Assembly: GCF_014650595.1 (NCBI RefSeq)
Contig: NZ_BMVG01000001.1
Coordinates: forward strand, 496,001 to 560,000
Length of the DNA stretch: 64,000 bases
Origin: Streptomyces alanosinicus
GTDB taxonomy: Bacteria; Actinomycetota; Actinomycetes; Streptomycetales; Streptomycetaceae
Direction: 5' to 3'
Positions 8,516 to 17,651 of the stretch are shown in pieces (position 1 is the stretch's first letter; every line of letters starts with the position of its first letter). The notes under the pieces were generated by a model. The model was not told the DNA's origin and searched no databases. It saw nothing but the letters and a program-made list of their open reading frames with translations. The position numbers and the translations under genes were made by a program.

Positions 8516-9967
8516 TCACCCTCGGGATGTCATGGAAGTTTTTCCCGGCAGCCACACCAGCATCAGGACCGCCCCGCCCAGCAGCACCGCCGTACTGGCC
8601 CGGAAGGCCAGAGCGTAGCCGTCGGTCAGCGCCTCGGGACCGTGGCCGCTGCCCGTCCCGGCCGCGGCGATGGTCGACATCACGGCGAGCCCGAGCGAAC
8701 CGCCCATCGTGCGCGAGGTGTTGACCAGTCCCGACACCACCCCGGCCTCGCCCGGCGCCGCGCCCGACGTGGCCAGGGAGGCGAGCGGGGTCGCCGCCAG
8801 ACCCGCGCCGAGCATCATCAGAACCCCCGGGATCATGATCGCGGTGACATACGCCTCGTGCGCGGTCATCGTCGACTGCCAGCCGAACCCGGTCGCCGCC
8901 ACCAGCGTGCCCAGCACCGCCACCGGCCGCGGGCCCGCGCCCCGCATCAGCCGCGGTGCCGCCTTGGAGCCGACGACCACGGACAGCGAGCTGGGCACCA
9001 GGGCGAGACCGGCCTGCAGCGGCGAGTAGCCGAGGACGTTCTGGGCGTAGAGCGTCATGAAGTACCACATGCAGAACATGGCCGAGCCGGCGAGGAACAT
9101 CGCCGCGTTGGCCGACGCGACCGAGCGCAGCCGGAGCAGCCCGAGCGGCATCAGCGGGGCCGCCGTACGTGCCTCGACCAGCAGGAACAGGGCGATCAGC
9201 AGCAGCCCGCCGAGCAGTGGCAGCAAGGTGGCCGGGGCCGTCCAGCCCTCCGCCTCCGTCTGCGAGATGCCGTAGGCGAGGGTCCCGAGGCCCGCCGTGA
9301 CCAGCAGCGCGCCCGGCAGGTCCAGGCGCCGCCCGTCCCCGGCCCGGCTCTCGCTGAGCCAGACCAGCGCGCCGGCCAGCACCAGCGCGCCCACCGGCAC
9401 GTTGATCAGCAGCACCCAGCGCCAGTCCAGCACGTCCACGAGGACTCCGCCGACCAGCCCGCCCGCGGCACCGCCGCCGGCGCCGACCGCGGTCCAGGTC
9501 GCTATGGCCCGCGCCCGCGCCGCGCCCTCCGGCACCGCGGCCGTCAGCAGGGTCAGTGTCGAGGGGGCCAGCACCGCCGCGCCGAGCCCCTGCGCGGCCC
9601 GCGCCAGCAGCAGCTGCCAGCTCTCCTGGGCGAGGCCGCCGCCCAGCGAGGCCAGCGTGAACAGGCCGAGCCCCACCAGGAACATGCGCTTGCGCCCGTA
9701 CAGATCGCCGGCCCGGCCGCCGAGCAGCATGAACCCGGCGAAGGCGATGGCGTACGCGTTCACCACCCACTGCAGACCGGACGGGGTCAGCCCGAGCCCG
9801 GTCCGCATGGACGGCAGGGCGACGTTCACCACCGACACATCGAGGACGACCAGGAACTGTCCGGCGCAGGCGAGCGCCACGACCAGCCAGGTGGGCGCGG
9901 CCGTCCGCCGCGGCAGGAGGCGGGATATGAGGGGTGTGGTGTCGGCGGCTTCGAGCATGGATGTCAT
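8516..9967 (-). CDS. MFS drug exporter, DHA2 (14-helix) family
   Basis: Membrane exporter of 483 residues with about 14 hydrophobic segments. Motif A is seen in GGRAGDLYGRKRM, motif B in LLLARAAQGLGAAVLAP, and the proton-motive TM1 signature in LVVLDVSVVNVALPSM. These mark the EmrB/QacA-type drug:H+ antiporters. An alternative ATG at 9958 is 3 codons in. It lies between the sigma operon and the thiolase in the same orientation without overlaps, so it is probably a separate unit. No TetR or MarR regulator adjoins it, so its substrate cannot be guessed from context. Confidence 0.9.
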   Translation of the reverse strand: MTSMLEAADTTPLISRLLPRRTAAPTWLVVALACAGQFLVVLDVSVVNVALPSMRTGLGLTPSGLQWVVNAYAIAFAGFMLLGGRAGDLYGRKRMFLVGLGLFTLASLGGGLAQESWQLLLARAAQGLGAAVLAPSTLTLLTAAVPEGAARARAIATWTAVGAGGGAAGGLVGGVLVDVLDWRWVLLINVPVGALVLAGALVWLSESRAGDGRRLDLPGALLVTAGLGTLAYGISQTEAEGWTAPATLLPLLGGLLLIALFLLVEARTAAPLMPLGLLRLRSVASANAAMFLAGSAMFCMWYFMTLYAQNVLGYSPLQAGLALVPSSLSVVVGSKAAPRLMRGAGPRPVAVLGTLVAATGFGWQSTMTAHEAYVTAIMIPGVLMMLGAGLAATPLASLATSGAAPGEAGVVSGLVNTSRTMGGSLGLAVMSTIAAAGTGSGHGPEALTDGYALAFRASTAVLLGGAVLMLVWLPGKTSMTSRG

Positions 9968-10030
9968 GCTCTCAACCCCGTTACGGTCCTTGCATCGGCA
10001 TTTCGGACCACCAGGAGTAGGACGTCCGGC

Positions 10031-11218
10031 CTAGACCGCGCGTAGCACCGTCACCACCGCCGCACCGCCCAGTCCGATGTTGTGCGCGAGTCCCACCCGC
10101 GCGTCCGGCACCTGCCGGTCGCCCGCCGTGCCGCGGAGCTGCCAGACCAGCTCGGCCGCCTGGGCCAGCCCCGTCGCGCCGAGCGGATGGCCCTTGGAGA
10201 TCAGGCCGCCCGAGGGGTTCACCACCCAGCGGCCGCCGTACGTCGTCGCGCCCGACTCGGCCAGTTTCCCGGACTCGCCGGCGGCGCACATACCGAGCGC
10301 CTCGTACGTCAGCAGTTCGTTGACGGAGAAGCAGTCGTGCAGCTCGATCACGTCGACGTCCTCGATGCCGAGCCCGGCGTGCTCGTAGGCCTGCCGGGCC
10401 GCGGCGCGGGACATGGGCTGCCCGACGACGTCGATGCAGGAGCCGGACGCGAAGGACTCCTCGGTGTCCGTGGCCATGGCCTGCCCGGCGATCTCCACCA
10501 GCGCGGAGAGCCCGCGCCCCGAGGCGAACCGCTCCGACACCACGACCACCGCCGCCGCGCCGTCCGAGGTCGGCGAGCACTGGAGCTTGGTCAGCGGCCG
10601 GTGGACCGTCCGCGCGGACAGGATGTCGGCCACCTCGTACACGTCCCGGAACTGCGCGTACGGGTTGTGCGCCGAGTGCCGGTGGTTCTTGGCGGCGACC
10701 GCGGCGAGCTGGGCCTCGGTGGTGCCGTACCGCTCCATGTGCTCGCGGGCCGCGTCGCCGAAGATCTGCGCGGTGGGCGGGGTCATCTCGAAGCCGTGCC
10801 GGGCCGCCATCACCCCGTAGTGCCGGGCGACAGGAGAGGTGGAGAAGTCGCCTACGTCGGCTCCCCCGCCCAGCGCGCCCTTCTTCATCTTCTCGAAGCC
10901 CAGCGCCAGTACGCAGTCGGCGGCGCCCCCTTCGACGAGCTGGCGGGCGAGCATCAGCGCGGTCGAGCCGGTCGCACAGTTGTTGTTGACGTTGTAGACG
11001 GGGATGCCGGTGAGGCCGAGTTCATAGGCGGCGCGCTGGCCGGCGGTCGAGGGCTGGAAGCAGTACCCGACGGGAACCTGTTCCACGTCGCCATAGGCGA
11101 TCCCGGCGTCCGCCAGGGCCGCCCCGCCCGCTTCCCGCACCATGTCCCAGTACTGCCATGAACGGGTCTCGGGCTTCTCGAACTTGGTCATCCCGACCCC
11201 GGCGACATAGGCCTTCAT
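10031..11218 (-). CDS. SCP2-type thiolase / lipid-transfer protein
   Basis: Thiolase-fold enzyme of 395 residues resembling the lipid-transfer proteins (Ltp, SCPx-thiolase) of actinobacterial sterol and fatty-acid side-chain degradation. The nucleophilic Cys is in NNNCATGSTAL, the two catalytic His in ELHDCFSVNE and SKGHPLGATG. In known members the reaction is thiolytic or retro-aldol cleavage of a branched or sterol side-chain acyl-CoA. I chose the ATG at 11218, which gives the conserved MKAYVAGVGMTKF start; a GTG at 11227 is an alternative. A KstR-type box lies only 11 bp upstream, so transcription probably begins at or very close to the start codon. Substrate is inferred. Confidence 0.88.
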   Translation of the reverse strand: MKAYVAGVGMTKFEKPETRSWQYWDMVREAGGAALADAGIAYGDVEQVPVGYCFQPSTAGQRAAYELGLTGIPVYNVNNNCATGSTALMLARQLVEGGAADCVLALGFEKMKKGALGGGADVGDFSTSPVARHYGVMAARHGFEMTPPTAQIFGDAAREHMERYGTTEAQLAAVAAKNHRHSAHNPYAQFRDVYEVADILSARTVHRPLTKLQCSPTSDGAAAVVVVSERFASGRGLSALVEIAGQAMATDTEESFASGSCIDVVGQPMSRAAARQAYEHAGLGIEDVDVIELHDCFSVNELLTYEALGMCAAGESGKLAESGATTYGGRWVVNPSGGLISKGHPLGATGLAQAAELVWQLRGTAGDRQVPDARVGLAHNIGLGGAAVVTVLRAV

Positions 11219-11229
11219 GGCGCGCACAC

Positions 11230-11243
11230 TAGAACGTGTTCCA
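11230..11243 (-). promoter_or_regulatory. KstR-type operator upstream of thiolase
   Basis: TAGAACGTGTTCCA matches TNNAACNNGTTNNA at all fixed positions and differs from the site at 3038 by one base. It lies 11 bp upstream of the thiolase ATG, where a bound repressor would block a leaderless or near-leaderless promoter. Confidence 0.75.
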
Positions 11244-11258
11244 TCAACTCACCAGCCC

Positions 11259-11273
11259 CTGACGGCGGATCAG
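11259..11273. promoter_or_regulatory. Inverted repeat CTGACGG-N4-TCAG, copy 2
   Basis: CTGACGGCGGATCAG has the shared pattern of copies 1 and 3, with 4-base outer arms. It lies 15 bp beyond the KstR-type box in the divergent region between the thiolase and an MFS gene. The pairing with a KstR box repeats what is seen near 3100. Confidence 0.45.
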
Positions 11274-11381
11274 AATCCCATGGGCTGGTCAAGGATCCGT
11301 TAGGGGCCCGAAGCAACGGAATAGTTGCCTGTGCATACGAGGTTTACCCGGTACTTATCACTACGGGGAGGCCTCGACTCC

Positions 11382-13130
11382 ATGTCCCACACGACGACCG
11401 ACCAGCCTGGCCGCACGGCCAGCGGCGCCGTGGTCCCGGTGCTCGCCTTCGCGGGCATCACCGTCGCGGTGATGCAGACGCTGCTCGTGCCGGTCATCAA
11501 AGACCTGCCGCAGCTGCTGAACACCGCCCCCAGCAACGCCACCTGGGTACTCACCTCGACCCTGCTGTCCGGCGCCGTGGCCACCCCGATCATGGGCCGC
11601 CTCGGCGACCTGTACGGCAAGCGCAGGATGCTGATCCTCAGCCTCGCCGTCATGGTGGTCGGCGCCCTGGTCAGCGCGCTCACGAGCGAGCTGCTCACCA
11701 TGATCGTCGGGCGTACCCTGCAGGGCTTCGCCATGGGCGCGATCCCGCTCGGCATCGGCCTGATGCGCGACATGCTGCCCCGCGAGAAGCTCGGCTCGGC
11801 CATGGCCCTGATGAGCTCCTCCATAGGCGTGGGCGGCGGCCTCGCGCTGCCCGCCGCCGCCCTGGTCGCGCAGCACACGAACTGGCACGCCCTCTTCTAC
11901 GGCGCCGCCGGACTCGGCGCGCTCTCCATCGCCCTCACCCTCCTCGTCGTGCCCGAGTCCCCGATGCGGGCGGAGGGCTCCTTCGACCTGCTCGGCGCGC
12001 TCGGCCTGTCCAGCGGTCTGGTGCTTCTGCTGCTGCCGATCACCAAGGGCAGCGACTGGGGCTGGTCCTCGGGTACGACGCTCGGTCTGTTCGGCGCGTC
12101 CGTCGTCGTACTCGTCCTGTGGGGCCTGTTCGAGCTGCGCGTCAAGGCGCCCCTGGTCGACCTGCGCACCACCGCACGCCCGGCCGTCCTCTTCACCAAC
12201 CTCGCCTCGATCATGGTCGGCGTGGCGTTCTACGTCGTCTCGCTCGTCCTGCCCCAGCTGCTCCAGCTGCCGAAGGCCACCGGCTACGGCCTCGGCCAGT
12301 CCATGGTCGTCGCGGGTCTGTGCGTGGCCCCGCTGGGTCTGACGATGATGTTCACGGCGCCGGTCTACGCCCGGCTGTCCGCCAAGTACGGCCCCAAGGT
12401 CACCCTCATCATGGGCCTGCTGATCATCGCGCTCGGCTACGGCGGCGGCCTCGGCCTGATGGACGCGGCCTGGCAGACCGTCGTCACCTCCGTCGTCCTC
12501 GGCGCGGGCATCGGCCTCGCCTACTCCTCGCTGCCCGCGCTGATCGTCGGCGCGGTCCCGGCGTCGGAGACGGGCGCGGCGAACGGCCTCAACACGTTGA
12601 TGCGGTCCATCGGTACGTCGGTGTCCAGCGCCGTCATCGGGATGGTGCTGGCCAACACGGCGAACAACGTGGGCGGCATCGAGATCCCGACGATGCACGG
12701 CTTCCGGGTGTCCTTCCTGATCGCCACGGCCGCCGTCGCGGTGGGCCTGCTGCTCGCGCTGTTCCTGCCGAAGGCCGCCCGCCCGGTTCAGCAGGAGCAC
12801 ACCCAGCTGCGTGCGAGCAGCGAGGAGGACGCCGTCCTGGAGCGGGCGGAAGAGGTGCTGCGAGGCTTCCGGGGGCGGGTGCTGGGTGCGGACGGCGCTC
12901 CCGTCGCCCGTGCCAAGGTCACGCTGATCGACCGGCGGGGGCGGCAGGCGGGCGCGACCGTCTCCGGCGAGGACGGCAGCTATGCGCTGGCCGTGCCGGA
13001 GCGGGGGGCGTATGTGCTCGCGGCGAAGGCCTCCGGCCATGGGCCGCGTGCCGCGTCGGCGACGCATTCCGGGGACGAGGGGGCTGTCGCTGTGGATCTT
13101 TCGTTGCCCGGGGAGACTGTGAGCGCGTAG
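11382..13130 (+). CDS. MFS transporter with C-terminal carboxypeptidase-regulatory-like domain
   Basis: Fusion protein of 582 residues. The first 470 or so form an MFS transporter with about 14 helices and motif A in GRLGDLYGKRRM. After a short linker rich in Glu and Arg, the last 100 residues form a beta-sandwich of the CarboxypepD_reg type (GFRGRVLGADGAPVARAKV, GEDGSYALAVPERGAYVLAAKASG). The ATG at 11382 has GGGGAGG upstream. Divergent from the thiolase. In DHA2-type topology the C-terminus is cytoplasmic, so this normally extracytoplasmic fold would be inside; its role is unknown. A 21-bp hairpin follows the gene. Confidence 0.88.
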   Translation: MSHTTTDQPGRTASGAVVPVLAFAGITVAVMQTLLVPVIKDLPQLLNTAPSNATWVLTSTLLSGAVATPIMGRLGDLYGKRRMLILSLAVMVVGALVSALTSELLTMIVGRTLQGFAMGAIPLGIGLMRDMLPREKLGSAMALMSSSIGVGGGLALPAAALVAQHTNWHALFYGAAGLGALSIALTLLVVPESPMRAEGSFDLLGALGLSSGLVLLLLPITKGSDWGWSSGTTLGLFGASVVVLVLWGLFELRVKAPLVDLRTTARPAVLFTNLASIMVGVAFYVVSLVLPQLLQLPKATGYGLGQSMVVAGLCVAPLGLTMMFTAPVYARLSAKYGPKVTLIMGLLIIALGYGGGLGLMDAAWQTVVTSVVLGAGIGLAYSSLPALIVGAVPASETGAANGLNTLMRSIGTSVSSAVIGMVLANTANNVGGIEIPTMHGFRVSFLIATAAVAVGLLLALFLPKAARPVQQEHTQLRASSEEDAVLERAEEVLRGFRGRVLGADGAPVARAKVTLIDRRGRQAGATVSGEDGSYALAVPERGAYVLAAKASGHGPRAASATHSGDEGAVAVDLSLPGETVSA

Positions 13131-13152
13131 CGCTCTGCCACCACAGCCCCGC

Positions 13153-13209
13153 GCCCCATGCTGCCGCACCCCCTGTCACATAGTGGCCGGGGGTGCGACA
13201 GCATGGGGC
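13153..13209 (+). terminator. Long hairpin terminator
   Basis: Arms of 21 bases (GCCCCATGCTG-c-CGCACCCCC and its complement) pair with one mismatch around a 15-base loop, 22 bp downstream of the MFS gene stop and before the methyltransferase start. There is no T tract, which is usual for Streptomyces terminators. Confidence 0.65.
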
Positions 13210-13214
13210 CCTGA

Positions 13215-13898
<684 letters not shown>

Positions 13899-13920
13899 GG
13901 GCCCGGTTAGAGTCGCAGAC

Positions 13921-14871
13921 GTGTCGTACGTAGGCCCGGACTTCGAACCCTCGCAGCCCCGCCGGCCCCGGCGCGGGCCCCTGACCGTGGCGCTGGCCGC
14001 GCTGGTGCCCGGCGCGCTGCTCGGCTGGGTGGTGTACGAGGCGGTGGGCGGCGGCAGCGGAGGCGGCTCCGACCGCACGGCCGCCGCCGCCACGCCCTCC
14101 GGCACCGCCCCCGTTCCCTCCTCCCCCACGGACTCTGCCGCGGGCTCTCCCGCGGACGACGGCAAGCGGGCCTCGAAAGCGCCCGGGCCCGCCTCGCTGA
14201 AGGGGAAGGTCGTCGTCATCGACCCGGGGCACAACCAGGGCAACTTCCAGCACACCGCCGAGATCAACCGCAAGGTGGACATCGGGACGAACAAGAAGGA
14301 GTGCGACACCACCGGGACGTCCACCAACGCCGGTTACACCGAGGCCCGGTTCACCCTCGACGTCGCCCACCGGCTGCGCACACTGCTGCAGAAGCAGGGC
14401 GCCACGGTGAAGCTGACCCGTGACGGCGACAGCCCGGCCTGGGGGCCGTGCGTGGACCAGCGGGCCCGGATCGGCAACGACGCGCACGCCGACGCCGCGA
14501 TCTCCATCCACGCCGACGGCTCCGCGGCCGGCAACCGCGGCTTCCACGTCATCCTCCCCGGGACCGTGCACGCCGGTGCCGCCGACACCCGCCCGATCAT
14601 GGGCCCGTCCCGTGACCTGGGGACGCGTATCGCGGGCACGTTCCTGCGGGACACCGGTGAGCCGCCGTCCAACTACGTCGGCGAAGGTACCGGTCTCGTC
14701 ACACGTACGGACCTGGGTGGTCTCAATCTGTCAACAGTTCCCAAGGTGTTCATCGAGTGCGGCAACATGCGCGATAGCAAGGACGCGGCACTACTGACCA
14801 GCGACGCCTGGCGACAGAAGGCGGCGCAAGGAATGTCTGACGGAATCGTGAGTTTCTTGCACGAGTCGTGA
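13921..14871 (+). CDS. N-acetylmuramoyl-L-alanine amidase (Amidase_3)
   Basis: Cell-wall hydrolase of 316 residues that cleaves the bond between MurNAc and L-Ala of peptidoglycan. An N-terminal membrane anchor (LTVALAALVPGALLGWVVYEA) is followed by an Ala/Pro/Ser-rich spacer and the zinc amidase domain. The zinc ligands are in VVIDPGHNQGN, YTEARFTLD and SIHADGS, and the catalytic Glu is in FIECGNM near the end. The chosen GTG at 13921 avoids the Pro/Arg-rich upstream frame. Its stop is followed after 83 bp by a membrane protein gene. It probably acts on the outer face of the membrane in wall remodelling. Confidence 0.92.
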   Translation: MSYVGPDFEPSQPRRPRRGPLTVALAALVPGALLGWVVYEAVGGGSGGGSDRTAAAATPSGTAPVPSSPTDSAAGSPADDGKRASKAPGPASLKGKVVVIDPGHNQGNFQHTAEINRKVDIGTNKKECDTTGTSTNAGYTEARFTLDVAHRLRTLLQKQGATVKLTRDGDSPAWGPCVDQRARIGNDAHADAAISIHADGSAAGNRGFHVILPGTVHAGAADTRPIMGPSRDLGTRIAGTFLRDTGEPPSNYVGEGTGLVTRTDLGGLNLSTVPKVFIECGNMRDSKDAALLTSDAWRQKAAQGMSDGIVSFLHES

Positions 14872-14954
14872 CCGCCGGTCGAGACCGGCCGGACAGCCGG
14901 ATCTTGCGGACGGTAGTGTCTACCGACGACGAGACGACTTACGAAGGACCCGAA

Positions 14955-15824
14955 GTGAATATCCGCTCCCTCACGCGAGGCGACGGCGTAGTGATCGTGG
15001 CAGCGGTGTTGCTGTTGATCGCGTCGTTCCTCGACAACTACTCGTACAAGGATGTGCCCAGCAGCATCGATCTGCCGAACCTCTGGGAGAGCGGACCAGT
15101 CCTGCTCGGCGTCGTCCTGGCGGGGATCATCGGCGCCGCGCTGGTCGTCGTGTCGCGCGCCCTGCCGCAGCCGCGCAAGGTCGCCGGCCTTGAACTCGGC
15201 GCGTTCGGCGTCGCTTTCACGGTCTTCGCCGCATGGAGCGCCCTCGGCAACGTGGTCGACCCCGTCGGCGGTCTCGACAACATCGGCGGCGGTGGTGGAG
15301 ACCAGGCGCCGAGCGCGGGCTCGGGTCTGATTCTCGCCCTCGTGGCCACCCTGGTCATGGCCGGTGCCGCCATCGCCACCCCGCTGGTCCCCGCCCTCCA
15401 GGGCGCGCTGCTCCCGGCCGCGAAGCCGGTCGCGCCGCAGCCCTACGGCGCCCAGCCGCCCGGTGGTTACGGCTACCCGGGTGCCCAGCCGCAGCCCGGC
15501 CAGCCGTACGGTGCGCAGCCGCAGCCGGGCCAGCCGTTCGGCCAGCAGGCAGCTCCGGCCCCGGCTCCGGCCCCGCAGGGTGCCGCTCCGGCGCCGCAGC
15601 CGGGCGTCGCGCAGCCGGCCGCGGCGGACTTCTCGCCGTTCTGGTTCGCCGTGCCGGTGACCCGCCCGCTGTTCCCGGAGGACGGTTCGCAGAACCCGAT
15701 CGCCGAACTGGCGCCGGGCACCTGGTACCTGGCCGTCGAGCAGCGCGGTGCGCAGCTGATCGCGCAGACCCAGGACGGCCGTCGGGGTGTGCTCCAGGAC
15801 ACCTCCGGCATACAGCGCGGCTGA
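14955..15824 (+). CDS. Membrane protein with Pro/Gln-rich linker (DUF5336-like)
   Basis: Protein of 289 residues with four predicted membrane segments in the first 160 residues (VVIVAAVLLLIASFL, VLLGVVLAGIIGAALVVV, FGVAFTVFAAWSALG, LILALVATLVMAGAAIA). A low-complexity linker of about 75 residues follows, repeating the pattern QPYGAQPQPGQPYG. A compact C-terminal domain of about 60 residues (PFWFAVPVTRPLFPEDG to GVLQDTSGIQR) closes the protein. It resembles Streptomyces DUF5336-type proteins. The GTG start has GAAGGA upstream. Function is unknown. Confidence 0.75.
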   Translation: MNIRSLTRGDGVVIVAAVLLLIASFLDNYSYKDVPSSIDLPNLWESGPVLLGVVLAGIIGAALVVVSRALPQPRKVAGLELGAFGVAFTVFAAWSALGNVVDPVGGLDNIGGGGGDQAPSAGSGLILALVATLVMAGAAIATPLVPALQGALLPAAKPVAPQPYGAQPPGGYGYPGAQPQPGQPYGAQPQPGQPFGQQAAPAPAPAPQGAAPAPQPGVAQPAAADFSPFWFAVPVTRPLFPEDGSQNPIAELAPGTWYLAVEQRGAQLIAQTQDGRRGVLQDTSGIQRG

Positions 15825-15912
15825 GGCCCCGGGCCCCGCACACCGCCGTACCGTGGCCCCTCGCCCTTCCGGGCGGGGGGCCGTTGTCGTACAGTCGCCT
15901 CCCGACCGTGAA

Positions 15913-15927
15913 CTGACGGATCGTCAG
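15913..15927 (+). promoter_or_regulatory. Inverted repeat CTGACGG-N4-TCAG, copy 3, overlapping ribosome site
   Basis: CTGACGGATCGTCAG is a near-perfect palindrome with 6-base arms and is followed directly by GAGG. It ends 11 bp before the start of the LLM oxidoreductase gene, so binding would block transcription or translation start. Thirteen of 15 bases match copy 1. Confidence 0.6.
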
Positions 15928-15938
15928 GAGGCAGGAGT

Positions 15939-16949
15939 ATGCGGCTCGGTCTGGCACTCGGGTACTGGGGGCGCGGTCCGGACGCCGGTCATGTGCCGCT
16001 CGCGCAGGAGGCGGAGCGGCTCGGCTACCACTCGGTGTGGACCGCGGAGTCCTGGGGCTCGGACGCCTTCACCCCGCTGACCTGGATCGCGGCGCGGACC
16101 TCAACGATCAGGCTGGGCACGGCCGTTGCCCAGATGGCCGCCCGCTCACCGGCCGCCACCGCGATGCACGCGCTCACCCTGGACCATCTCTGCGGCGGAC
16201 GGATGCTGCTCGGGCTCGGACTGTCCGGGCCGCAGGTGGTGGAGGGCTGGTACGGCCGCCCGTTCCCGAAGTCGCCGCTGACCGCGACCCGGGAGTACGT
16301 GGACGTCGTACGGCAGGTGCTGCGGCGCGCGGCGCCGGTGGAGACGGACGGGCGGTTCCATCCGGTGCCGTACCGGGGGCCGGACGGCACCGGGCTCGGC
16401 AAGCCGCTCAAGTCGATCACGCATCCGCTGCGGGCCGATCTGCCCGTCCTGCTCGGCGCGGAGGGGCCGAAGAACGTGGCGCAGACCGCCCGGATCGCCG
16501 ACGGCTGGCTGCCGCTGTACTGGGCGCCGAGCCGGCCCGAGGTGTACGGGGACGTGGTGCGCGAGCTGCCCGAGGGGTTTGTGGTGGCGCCCATGGCGAG
16601 AGTGAAGGTGTGCGACGACATCGCCGAGGGGCTGCTGCCGGTCAAGGTCATGCTGGGCTTCTACATCGGCGGCATGGGGCACGCGGCGCGTAATTTCCAT
16701 GCCGACCTCATGGCGCGCATGGGGTACGAGAAGGAGGCCCGGCGGATCCAGGAGCTGTTCCTCGCGGGGCGGCGGGAGGAGGCCGTGCTGGCCGTGCCGG
16801 ACGCCTTCGCCGACGAGATCTCACTGGTCGGCCCGCGCGAACGTATCGCCGAGCGGCTTCAGTTGTGGCGCGCGGGCCCGGTGACGGACCTGCTGGCCCT
16901 GTCCCCGGACCCGCACAGCCTCAGGGTGCTGGCGGAGCTGAACTCCTAG
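15939..16949 (+). CDS. LLM-class F420-dependent oxidoreductase
   Basis: Luciferase-like TIM-barrel oxidoreductase of 336 residues, probably using coenzyme F420. Visible landmarks are the opening MRLGLALGYWG, the YHSVWTAESWGSDAF region, and the LGTAVAQMAARSPAATAMHALTLDHL segment typical of the F420-dependent group. HLCGGRMLLGLGLSGPQVVEGWYG and LPVLLGAEGPKNV follow. Members of this subgroup occur in actinobacterial lipid and sterol catabolic loci, which would fit the shared CTGACGG palindrome in its promoter. It ends 14 bp from the convergent lipoprotein gene. Substrate is unknown. Confidence 0.87.
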   Translation: MRLGLALGYWGRGPDAGHVPLAQEAERLGYHSVWTAESWGSDAFTPLTWIAARTSTIRLGTAVAQMAARSPAATAMHALTLDHLCGGRMLLGLGLSGPQVVEGWYGRPFPKSPLTATREYVDVVRQVLRRAAPVETDGRFHPVPYRGPDGTGLGKPLKSITHPLRADLPVLLGAEGPKNVAQTARIADGWLPLYWAPSRPEVYGDVVRELPEGFVVAPMARVKVCDDIAEGLLPVKVMLGFYIGGMGHAARNFHADLMARMGYEKEARRIQELFLAGRREEAVLAVPDAFADEISLVGPRERIAERLQLWRAGPVTDLLALSPDPHSLRVLAELNS

Positions 16950-16963
16950 CCGGAGCCGAACTC

Positions 16964-17536
16964 CTAACTTCCCTTGGCGAGTTGGGATGCGGAGGGCACC
17001 TGGTCCTTGACCGGGGCGCCGGCGCTCGCGCCCGCGTCCTTGACCTTGCCGATGATGTCGTTGAAGGTGTTGGCCGCGCCGTCGTCTCCGCCGCGGAGCT
17101 TGGACGGCAGGTTCTTCAGGGCGTCGATGCCGGCGCCGAGCGGCGCGAGCGCCTTGGACAGCGTCGGGTCGCCCTGGGCGTTGCGCTGGGCCGCCTTGAG
17201 GCGGTTGTAGGTGAAGGCGCCGGCCAGACCGGCCTTCAGCAGGGCCGTGCGGCGGCCCTTGGCGCCCTTCTTGAACTTGCCGGCCTTCCAGGGCTTCACG
17301 ATCCACTGGTAGGTCGCTCCGGCGGCGAGGCCGGCGTTCGCCACGAACCGGGTCTTGGCGAACTTCTGCCGTTCGGCGGACGTGGTCGGGCTGGGGGTGT
17401 CGGCGGCGGGGACAGCCTGGACCGCCGCGGTGGTCTTCGTACTGCTGTTCTCGCTGGTGCCACAGGCCGTGGCCCCGGCCAGCAGGGCGGTACAGAGCGT
17501 GAGCGCCACGAAGAGGCGCCGGATCGGTACGTCCAC
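16964..17536 (-). CDS. Predicted lipoprotein
   Basis: Secreted lipoprotein of 190 residues. The signal peptide ends in the lipobox LLAGATAC, so the Cys near residue 24 would be lipidated. The mature part is Lys- and Ala-rich (KAGKFKKGAKGRR) with no domain I recognise, and is mostly helical in appearance. The GTG at 17536 is chosen because GGAGGA lies 5 bases upstream. It faces the LLM oxidoreductase tail to tail. Localisation to the outer face of the membrane is expected; function is unknown. Confidence 0.8.
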   Translation of the reverse strand: MDVPIRRLFVALTLCTALLAGATACGTSENSSTKTTAAVQAVPAADTPSPTTSAERQKFAKTRFVANAGLAAGATYQWIVKPWKAGKFKKGAKGRRTALLKAGLAGAFTYNRLKAAQRNAQGDPTLSKALAPLGAGIDALKNLPSKLRGGDDGAANTFNDIIGKVKDAGASAGAPVKDQVPSASQLAKGS

Positions 17537-17651
17537 GGAGTCCTCCGGACGTTTGGCCCCGAGTCGTTGCTTCCCTTGGCAGGGTGGCCCGGTCGGATGG
17601 GATCCGCCACTTGGGGGACATCGGCCCCCGGTGCCCTGCGGCACCCGGTGC

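Noticed and set aside
8415..9770. Alternative reading frames over the MFS gene
   Set aside because: Several long frames overlap this gene on both strands, but only the frame at 8516-9967 gives membrane helices and MFS motifs.
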